Part shown: positions 6,104 through 11,960 of the stretch, one piece after another
Position numbering within the stretch: position 1 is the stretch's first letter
How the letters are laid out: each line of letters starts with the position of its first letter
Assembly: GCA_029942065.1 (NCBI GenBank)
Contig: JAPYTY010000040.1
Location: forward strand, 1-11,960
Direction of reading: 5' to 3'
DNA length: 11,960 nucleotides
Source: Acidobacteriota bacterium
GTDB lineage: Bacteria > Acidobacteriota > UBA6911 > RPQK01 > JADFOI01
The notes under the pieces: generated by a model
The model's database searches: none
Told to the model about the DNA's origin: nothing
Seen by the model: the letters and a program-made list of their open reading frames with translations, nothing else
Program-made: the position numbers and the translations under genes

Positions 6104-7948
6104 ATGCCAATTTACCAGGATAATCGAGAGCTCCTCCAGCGGATGCGCTGGCTTCAAGTCATCTGTGTCCTGGTGTTCATCGGTTTATTTGCAAAGTTGT
6201 GGTCCCTGACCGTTCTCGACTTTGAGCTCTACAAGAATTTAGCCGAGCGTAATCGGGTTCGGACCATTCCCGAGCTGGCTCCTCGAGGACTCATCAATGA
6301 TCGAGAAGGCCGGGTCCTGGTGGACAACGTCTACGGATTCAACCTACTGCTGTACCGCGACGAAGTCCAGGACCTCAATGAAACCCTCAATTTCCTGGTG
6401 GATGGTTTGGGCCTCGATCGAAAAACCATCCAGGAGCGCCTGAAAGACACCGGACAGTACGACATCTATCGAGCCACCGTCCTGAAGGAAAACCTGACGA
6501 TGGAAGAGAACGCCTATCTGCTGGCCCGCAAGGCGGAGCATCCGGAACTGGGGATCCTGAAACAGCCCCGGCGGATTTATCGTTACGGCAGCCTGGCGGC
6601 CCATGTGGCAGGTTACGTCGGCGAGGTGTCCAGGGAGCAGCTGAAGCAGAGTGAATTCGGGGCCAACCGCGCAGGAGACATCGTGGGCCAATTCGGGGTG
6701 GAGCGGACCTACGATCAAGACCTCACGGGGCAGGACGGACGACGTCGGGTCCTGGTGGACGCCCTGGGCAAGTTTCTTCAGGATCTGGATCATGTTGAGC
6801 CGGTACGGGGCAAAGAGCTGACCCTGACCATTGACCTGGACTTACAGGCAGAGGCGGAATCCCATCTGGGAGAGGATCCTGGCGCTGTGATCGCCTTTGA
6901 TCCTAATACGGGAGAGATTCTGGTGATGGCCAGCCGTCCCGCCTTTGATCCCAACCAGTTTGCCCTCCGCATGACTCAAACGGAATGGGACCAGCTGGTG
7001 GGAAACCCGGACGCTCCCATGCAGAACCGTACCATTCAGAGCACCTCTTCCCCGGGATCCACTTTCAAGATCGTCATGGCATTGGCGGGCCTGGAGAAAG
7101 GTATCATTGATAACGATACTTCCGTTTACTGCGGCGGCAGCGTGGATCTTTACGGCAACCGGTTTCATTGCTGGAAAACCGGCGGCCACGGCCACGTCAC
7201 TCTTCAAGAGGCGCTTCAACATTCCTGCAATGTCTATTTCTACCTGCTGGGACAGAAACTCGGGGTCCAGGAAATCGCCGCTTTTTCCCGCCGCCTGGGG
7301 CTGGGCGGCTCCCTTGGAATCGACCTTCTCGGTGAGGCCCTGGGCCTGGTTCCCAGTGAAGAGTGGAAAAGAGAGGTTCGAGGAGAGCCGTGGTATGCCG
7401 GGGAGACGATCTCACTGGCCATAGGCCAGGGTCCCCTTCTGGTGACACCGGCCCAGCTGGCTCGAGCCGTGGGCATCGTGGCGACGGGAAAGGCACCGAA
7501 CCTGCATCTGGTACTCACGGACACCCCGGATGCTCCGGAGCAAAGTTTTATGCAGACTCCTGAATTTTCACAGGAAAACCTCGACCTGATCCGTGATGCC
7601 ATGTGGAGCTCGGTCAATGACGGCGGCACCGGACAGGCAGCCCGGGTGGCCGGATTTGACGTGGCCGGAAAAACCGGAACCGTACAGACCATCAGCCTTG
7701 AAACCCGACAGCGCCTGTCCGAAGAAGAGGCCGCACGCTTCGAATCCAATGCCTGGTTCGTGGGATTTGCCCCCCGCAATGATCCGGAAATCATCGTGGC
7801 CGTGATGATGCAGCGAGGAGGTTCCGGGGGCTCCGCAGCGGCTACGATAGCCCGGGAAATTCTCAGGGTCTATTACGAGAAGCACAAAAAGGTTCAACCC
7901 GATGGGATGGAGCTGGCTTTTCAGATCAAGAGCAAGCAACGGATGTAA
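6104..7948 (+). CDS. mrdA: Penicillin-binding protein 2 (elongation-specific class B transpeptidase)
   Basis: 614 residues, close to E. coli PBP2 (633). It cross-links peptidoglycan during lateral growth as partner of RodA. A short cytoplasmic N-terminus precedes one membrane anchor (about 15-35). The dimerisation/pedestal region includes NRVRTIPELAPRGLINDREGRVL, YGSLAAHVAGYVGEVS and GQFGVERTYDQDL. All three active-site motifs of the transpeptidase are present: STFK with nucleophile S319, SCN at 374-376, and KTGT from K523. The ATG has AGGGA at 6 bases spacing. It follows mreD by 37 bases and precedes rodA by 3. No catalytic residue appears lost. Confidence 0.98.
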   Translation: MPIYQDNRELLQRMRWLQVICVLVFIGLFAKLWSLTVLDFELYKNLAERNRVRTIPELAPRGLINDREGRVLVDNVYGFNLLLYRDEVQDLNETLNFLVDGLGLDRKTIQERLKDTGQYDIYRATVLKENLTMEENAYLLARKAEHPELGILKQPRRIYRYGSLAAHVAGYVGEVSREQLKQSEFGANRAGDIVGQFGVERTYDQDLTGQDGRRRVLVDALGKFLQDLDHVEPVRGKELTLTIDLDLQAEAESHLGEDPGAVIAFDPNTGEILVMASRPAFDPNQFALRMTQTEWDQLVGNPDAPMQNRTIQSTSSPGSTFKIVMALAGLEKGIIDNDTSVYCGGSVDLYGNRFHCWKTGGHGHVTLQEALQHSCNVYFYLLGQKLGVQEIAAFSRRLGLGGSLGIDLLGEALGLVPSEEWKREVRGEPWYAGETISLAIGQGPLLVTPAQLARAVGIVATGKAPNLHLVLTDTPDAPEQSFMQTPEFSQENLDLIRDAMWSSVNDGGTGQAARVAGFDVAGKTGTVQTISLETRQRLSEEEAARFESNAWFVGFAPRNDPEIIVAVMMQRGGSGGSAAATIAREILRVYYEKHKKVQPDGMELAFQIKSKQRM

Positions 7949-7951
7949 GAC

Positions 7952-9115
7952 ATGTTGACTCGAAAATTCCTGAGCCAGTTTGATTATTTTCTCTTCCTGG
8001 CCGTTGTGATCCTGGCTTTGATCGGGGCACTGGGAATCTACAATGCCAGCGCAGAGGACGGCAATTACAGTCTGTTCGCTCGACACCTGTTGTGGCTCGG
8101 GGTGGGCGCTATCGTTTGCCTTCTCATCACCACGATCGACTACCATTTCCTGACCGACCACGCCTTCTTGTTTTACGGCCTGACCACCGGGCTTCTGCTG
8201 AGCATTCTCCTGTTTGGAAAGGAGATCAACGGCAGTAAAAGCTGGTTCACCCTTGGAGGGATCAGCTTCCAGCCTTCGGAAATCGCCAAAGTCGCCCTCA
8301 TACTGGTTCTGGCACGATATCTGAGTGAAATCAGTGCCAGCTACCTCCAGCATAAGCACCTGTTAGCTCTGGGTGGACTGACCCTGTGCCCCATGCTGTT
8401 GATCACCCTTCAGGGTGATCTGGGAACGGCTTTGATGTACCTCCCTATCCTTTTGGGTATCGTGATTGTGGCCGGGTTGAGAATGCGTTTTCTGATGGCG
8501 ATCCTCATCATCGCGTTGTGTGTGGCCCCCCTGGGCTGGTATCTGCTCAAGGACTACCAGAAGGAGCGTATTCTGGTGACCCTGGATCCCGGACGCGATC
8601 CTCAAGGGATCGGCTACCAGTCTCGTCAGTCTCAGATCGCCATCGGATCCGGCGGCCTGTTCGGCAAGGGATTGGGCCAGGGATTGCAGAGTCAACTGGG
8701 ATTCGTTCCCGAGGTTCATACCGACTTTATCTTTGCGATTCTGGCCGAGGAAATAGGTTTTGTCGGTTCCATCTGTATTCTCATGCTCTATTTACTGGTC
8801 CTGATGCGTTTGATTCGTATTGCCGGGAAGGCTCGTGACCGGGTCGGCATTTTACTAATCACCGGGGTTACAAGCCTTATTTTCTTCCATGTGGCCATCA
8901 ATGTAAGTATGACCCTGGGACTCGTCCCTCCCATCGGAATTCCTCTTCCCTTGCTCAGTTATGGGGGATCCTCGACGATTACCACCTTCGCCGCCCTGGG
9001 ACTGGCCTTGAACGTCCATCAGCGCCGATTTGTATACTCGCCAGCCTCGGGCGACGACTCGGGTTCCCCGCGATCCTACTTGCCACCCTCCCTCTCGAAT
9101 TACTATAATAGTTAA
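7952..9115 (+). CDS. rodA: RodA, SEDS-family peptidoglycan glycosyltransferase
   Basis: 387 residues with about ten membrane helices, typical of RodA (also called mrdB). It polymerises lipid II into glycan strands with PBP2. Family signatures: GGISFQPSEIAKVALIL, QGDLGTALMYLPIL, DPGRDPQGIGYQSRQSQIAIGSGG, PEVHTDFIFAILAEEIGF and VPPIGIPLPLLSYGGSS. D258 in HTDF matches the catalytic Asp (D255 of the Thermus enzyme). The ATG lies 3 bases after the mrdA stop with only a weak ribosome binding site, implying coupled translation. FtsW is the alternative, but the PBP2/mre context and sequence favour RodA. Probably the last major gene of the operon. Confidence 0.97.
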   Translation: MLTRKFLSQFDYFLFLAVVILALIGALGIYNASAEDGNYSLFARHLLWLGVGAIVCLLITTIDYHFLTDHAFLFYGLTTGLLLSILLFGKEINGSKSWFTLGGISFQPSEIAKVALILVLARYLSEISASYLQHKHLLALGGLTLCPMLLITLQGDLGTALMYLPILLGIVIVAGLRMRFLMAILIIALCVAPLGWYLLKDYQKERILVTLDPGRDPQGIGYQSRQSQIAIGSGGLFGKGLGQGLQSQLGFVPEVHTDFIFAILAEEIGFVGSICILMLYLLVLMRLIRIAGKARDRVGILLITGVTSLIFFHVAINVSMTLGLVPPIGIPLPLLSYGGSSTITTFAALGLALNVHQRRFVYSPASGDDSGSPRSYLPPSLSNYYNS

Positions 9116-9128
9116 GGGCTCAGGTGCG

Positions 9129-9248
9129 ATGAGTCCAAAACTCGGATGGTCCTACATCGTTCGAGCTAGTAAGAACGTCATTTTAAGCTTTTTATTTGGA
9201 GAAGCTTTAGCCCGCATCAGGAAAAAGCGGGCCAGGGACAACGCATAA
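9129..9248 (+). CDS. Possible small basic protein, 39 residues, unknown
   Basis: It begins with ATG 13 bases after the rodA stop and reads MSPKLGWSYIVRASKNVILS, a short hydrophobic patch (VILSFLFGEALA) and a very basic end (RIRKKRARDNA). AGGG (9115-9118) lies 10 bases upstream, an acceptable ribosome binding site. The frame is also open back into rodA, so openness is weak evidence. The amphipathic/basic make-up could suit a membrane-surface peptide, but I recognise no family and it may be chance. Confidence 0.25.
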   Translation: MSPKLGWSYIVRASKNVILSFLFGEALARIRKKRARDNA

Positions 9249-9253
9249 CAGGC

Positions 9254-9296
9254 GGGACACAAAAGGCCCGGCAGGCGGTTGGTCCCTTTTACGGGA
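9254..9296 (+). terminator. Weak terminator or attenuator-like structure after the mre operon
   Basis: GTCCC (9282-9286) can pair upstream with GGGAC (9254-9258), and TCCC can pair downstream with GGGA (9293-9296). AAAAGG (9261-9266) can pair with CCTTTT (9285-9290). These folds exclude one another. Only four T follow the first stem, so termination would be weak, and read-through into rng is plausible. Confidence 0.28.
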
Positions 9297-9517
9297 AAAT
9301 TTTAGAAAGAGTTTTGAGTGTACCCAAGTGTTTCAGGCCTGCTGAGGACCGTTCCCTGGATCCGTCAGCTTGAAATCAGGATGATTTAGTTCCACCGAAA
9401 TCTGTCACCACTTGAGAACCACCACTCTCCCTCCCCTGTAACCTGCTTCTCCCTTATAGGCCGTATTGTGCATCGACCGCTCTGTTGAGACGGAGCCGGT
9501 TCGATAGAGGAAGCATC

Positions 9518-11371
9518 ATGTCAAAAGAATTATTGATTTCCTCCACCAGCCTGGAAACCAAGCTGGCCATCCTGGAGGACGATCAGGTCACTGAAATTTT
9601 CATGGAAAGGTCCGATAATCGCCGGATCCTGGGTAATATCTACAAAGGCAAGGTCACCCGAGTTCTGCCGGGGATGCAGGCGGCATTTGTCGACATCGGC
9701 CTGGGCCGGGACACTTTTTTGTATGTCACGGACTTTTTCGAGGACTACGAAGACTACGAGGTGCTTTTCCCGGACCAGGAAGGGGAATCCGCCGATCTGC
9801 TGACCCAGGCAGAAGGGTCCCCGCCAATGGACGCCCCCGCAGGGAACGGGTTTTCCCAGGAGCCGTTACTGGCGGAAGCTGGCCAGATTCTGCCCGAGAG
9901 GTTGGACTCCGCGATTGACTGGGATTCCTATCCCCTGTCGGAGTTCCCATCGATGGAAGCGGCAACGGAACGCTTTGGAGCTCGGATCCTTCCCGATCAT
10001 TTCCCCATCGGGGTCCACCAGGATGCTGCTGTGATTCCCATTATTCCTTCCCCGGAGCCTCAACCCGATCCCTGGGAGGAGAAAACACCGCCCAGCCGGC
10101 CTCCCTCCCCACGGGGCAACCAGAAAAACAGACGAAGGCACTCCAGCAACCGCAGCGGAAAGGCCCTCATCGGTGATCTTCTCCACGAGGGAAAGGAGAT
10201 TCTGGTTCAGATTTCCAAGGAACCCATCGGTAAAAAAGGCGCCCGGGTCACCTCTCATTGCGCCTTACCGGGACGATTTCTGGTTTTCATGCCGACCGTT
10301 GAGCACGTCGGGGTCTCCCGAAGAATCGTTTCGGACCGGGAGCGCCATCGTCTCAAGGACATGATCCGTCGTTTACGAGGGGACAATGGCTGGGGATTCA
10401 TTGTACGAACCGTGAGCGAGAAACAGGATGAATCGGATTTTCGCGGAGACATGCGCTATTTGACGCAACTCTGGGAGAAGGTTCGTTCCAAGGGGGACAA
10501 ACTCTCGGCACCCGCGCTGGTGTATTCCGAACCCAGCCTGATCCACCGAGTGGTCCGGGACTATTTCACCGATGATTACAGCGTTATCCGAATGGACGAC
10601 GAACAGGAATATGAGCAACTGGTGGACTTCGTCAATCAATTCAATCCGGAACTCGTGGATCGAGTACGCCTGTACGACAAAGACAAACCCATCTTTGACG
10701 AGTTTGGTGTGACGACTGAGATGGAGAAGGCACTGAAGCCGAAGGTTTGGCTGAAAAAGGGCGGACACATTGTCATCAATCAAACCGAGGCCCTGGTGGC
10801 CATCGATGTCAATACCGGAAAATTCGTCGGAAACACCAATTCTTTGGAAGACACCATTACCCAGACCAACCTGAACGCGGCCAAAGAAGTCGTTCGTCAA
10901 CTTCGCCTCCGAGATCTGGGAGGCATCATCGTGATCGACTTCATCGATATGGAGGAGCGTAAGAATCGCCAGAAGGTCCTGAACGCCCTGCAAACAGAAC
11001 TGGCCAAGGACAAGGCCCCCTCCAAGGTGCTTCAATTCAATGACTTTGGATTGGTGATCCTCACTCGCAAACGGGCCAAACAGTCGCTGGGAAAACTGCT
11101 GTGCCAGCCCTGCAGGAATTGCCAGGGAACCGGAATGACCAAATCGATTAGAACCATCTGTCTTAGCATCCATCAGGAGTTGCAACAGATGCAGGTCAGC
11201 CTGGGGAACGGCCGGAAAATCCAGATTCGCTGTCATCCCGACATCAGCGAGGCCCTCCGAAACGGACAAAGGCAGATCCTGAAAAAAATCGAGGCCATGA
11301 CCGGCAAGGCAATTGCCATCAAAATCGACCCTTCCATGCATATCGAGCAGTTCGATCTGGTTGAAACTTGA
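9518..11371 (+). CDS. rng: RNase E/G family endoribonuclease with a large insertion in the S1 domain
   Basis: 617 residues from the ATG at 9518 (AGAGG 7 bases upstream); a TTG at 9485 would add 11 residues and lacks family support. RNase G-type enzymes cut single-stranded, often 5'-monophosphorylated RNA in rRNA maturation and mRNA decay. The S1 domain starts near 38 (GNIYKGKVTRVLPGMQAAFVD) but is interrupted after YVTDF: about residues 74-217 are low-complexity, acidic then proline-rich then basic (RRRHSSNR), before it resumes at LLHEGKEILVQISKEPIGKK. The catalytic core is intact: D430 in AIDVNTG and D474 in VIDFIDM match metal ligands D303 and D346 of E. coli RNase E. The zinc-link is C532-x2-C535 in CQPCRNCQGTG. 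There is no long RNase E-like C-terminal tail. E. coli RNase G is 489 residues, so the insertion explains most of the extra length. Confidence 0.96.
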   Translation: MSKELLISSTSLETKLAILEDDQVTEIFMERSDNRRILGNIYKGKVTRVLPGMQAAFVDIGLGRDTFLYVTDFFEDYEDYEVLFPDQEGESADLLTQAEGSPPMDAPAGNGFSQEPLLAEAGQILPERLDSAIDWDSYPLSEFPSMEAATERFGARILPDHFPIGVHQDAAVIPIIPSPEPQPDPWEEKTPPSRPPSPRGNQKNRRRHSSNRSGKALIGDLLHEGKEILVQISKEPIGKKGARVTSHCALPGRFLVFMPTVEHVGVSRRIVSDRERHRLKDMIRRLRGDNGWGFIVRTVSEKQDESDFRGDMRYLTQLWEKVRSKGDKLSAPALVYSEPSLIHRVVRDYFTDDYSVIRMDDEQEYEQLVDFVNQFNPELVDRVRLYDKDKPIFDEFGVTTEMEKALKPKVWLKKGGHIVINQTEALVAIDVNTGKFVGNTNSLEDTITQTNLNAAKEVVRQLRLRDLGGIIVIDFIDMEERKNRQKVLNALQTELAKDKAPSKVLQFNDFGLVILTRKRAKQSLGKLLCQPCRNCQGTGMTKSIRTICLSIHQELQQMQVSLGNGRKIQIRCHPDISEALRNGQRQILKKIEAMTGKAIAIKIDPSMHIEQFDLVET

Positions 11372-11960
11372 AACCGAAAGCCGCTTCAAAATCCGTGACT
11401 CACGAGGAAAATTACTTTCAAAAGCTCCTGGAACTCATGGAGACCCTGCGGGGGCCCGATGGGTGCCCCTGGGATCAGGAACAGACCCGAGAGACTCTGA
11501 AACCCTTGCTGGTCGAGGAGACCTACGAGGTTCTGGAAGCCCTGGACGGTTCGGATCCGGAGGAATTGTGCGAAGAGCTGGGGGATCTGCTGTTTCAGGT
11601 GGTCTTTCACAGCTGTATCGCCCAGGAACTGGGGGAATTTGACATCCACGGAGTGTGCCGTGGAGTCTTCGACAAGATGGTGGCACGCCACCCTCACGTC
11701 TTTGGAGATGCCTCCTACAAGGATTCCCGGGAACTACTCAAACACTGGGAGGAGATCAAGGCTGCCGAGAAAAAGGCAGCAGGCCGGAAGGTGACTCGCG
11801 AGTCCATCCTGGATGGAATTCCAGAGCAGATACCCGCGCTTTACGGCGCCTATCAGACCTCCTCCAAGGCGGCTCGGGTTGGATTTGACTGGGAAAACCT
11901 GGAAGGGATCCGGGACCAGTTCCTGGAGGAGTTTGAAGAGCTCCAGGCCGCTATCCAGGA
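11368..11960 (+). CDS. mazG: MazG nucleoside triphosphate pyrophosphohydrolase (3' end outside window)
   Basis: About 197 codons are present and the frame is open at the right edge. MazG hydrolyses NTPs and dNTPs to NMP plus pyrophosphate, clearing aberrant nucleotides. The segment LMETLRGPDGCPWDQEQT is the family start; VEETYEVLEAL followed by EELCEELGDLLFQVVFH gives the metal-binding EExxE...ExxD set. RRHPHVFGD-like VARHPHVFGD, LKHWEEIKAAEK and the second-half ILDGIPEQIPAL...ARVGFDW are also standard. The start is uncertain: TTG at 11368 shares TTGA with the rng stop (coupling), while GTG at 11395 gives a more usual N-terminal length; neither has a good ribosome binding site. Co-transcribed with rng. 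Confidence 0.93.
   Translation, partial: MKPKAASKSVTHEENYFQKLLELMETLRGPDGCPWDQEQTRETLKPLLVEETYEVLEALDGSDPEELCEELGDLLFQVVFHSCIAQELGEFDIHGVCRGVFDKMVARHPHVFGDASYKDSRELLKHWEEIKAAEKKAAGRKVTRESILDGIPEQIPALYGAYQTSSKAARVGFDWENLEGIRDQFLEEFEELQAAIQ

Larger units (their letters stand above)
9116..9517. other. 400-base rodA-rng intergenic region / rng leader
   Basis: It holds a possible 39-codon ORF (9129-9248), two short stems (AAGCTT 9185-9190 with 9202-9207; GCCCGC with GCGGGC at about 9211-9232), mutually exclusive hairpins at 9254-9296, and a pyrimidine-rich stretch (about 9420-9455) before the rng ribosome binding site. No convincing -35/-10 pair was found. The length and fold potential leave room for a long rng leader; E. 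coli rne is autoregulated through its leader, and a similar control here is conjecture. Confidence 0.5.

Noticed and set aside
6344..8719. Minus-strand open frames opposite mrdA and rodA
   Set aside because: No motifs, and the plus-strand genes have intact catalytic residues and expected lengths.
10373..11389. 338-codon minus-strand frame opposite rng
   Set aside because: Antisense to the conserved catalytic core of the ribonuclease; its hydrophobic pattern is a by-product of the opposite codon usage.

Overview
The window is 11,960 bases of bacterial chromosome with moderately high GC. Its core is a housekeeping cell-shape locus on the plus strand: mreB-mreC-mreD-mrdA(PBP2)-rodA, then an RNase E/G family ribonuclease (rng) and the start of mazG, which runs off the right edge. 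Gene order, a PpiD-type chaperone and a short fossil resembling the tail of a TPR-containing kinase or cyclase fit a Gram-negative lineage such as Acidobacteriota. That assignment is a guess from gene style, not from a marker phylogeny.

Layout. Bases 1-1140 look like loose accessory or junk DNA. They hold a short remnant of a protein C-terminus (56-127), a YajD-type HNH endonuclease on the minus strand (200-580), and about 560 bases with no recognisable gene but several palindromes. A complete tRNA-Ala(GGC) with encoded CCA (1141-1216, minus) lies 49 bases downstream of a PpiD-like peptidyl-prolyl isomerase (1266-3146, minus). The 500-base divergent region (3147-3649) holds a repeat-rich insert bounded by about 22-base inverted repeats and, on the mreB side, a good sigma70-type promoter. 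From 3650 to 9115 the five morphogenesis genes follow each other with overlaps or short gaps, so they are probably one operon. A 400-base gap with a possible 39-codon ORF and competing hairpins separates rodA from rng; rng and mazG overlap by 4 bases.

How the genes work together. MreB filaments, MreC and MreD position the RodA glycosyltransferase and its partner transpeptidase PBP2, which build lateral-wall peptidoglycan (the elongasome). RNase G-type enzymes process rRNA and decay mRNA, and MazG removes aberrant NTPs. In E. coli mreBCD is followed by the nucleotide pyrophosphatase gene yhdE(maf) and rng(cafA), so the pairing of shape genes with rng and a house-cleaning NTP pyrophosphatase is echoed here with a different enzyme.

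I do not see a clearly new multi-gene system. The most unusual items are a roughly 140-residue acidic/proline-rich/basic insertion inside the S1 domain of the RNase, the inverted-repeat-bounded insert upstream of mreB, and the decayed, palindrome-rich DNA on the 3' side of the tRNA-Ala gene.
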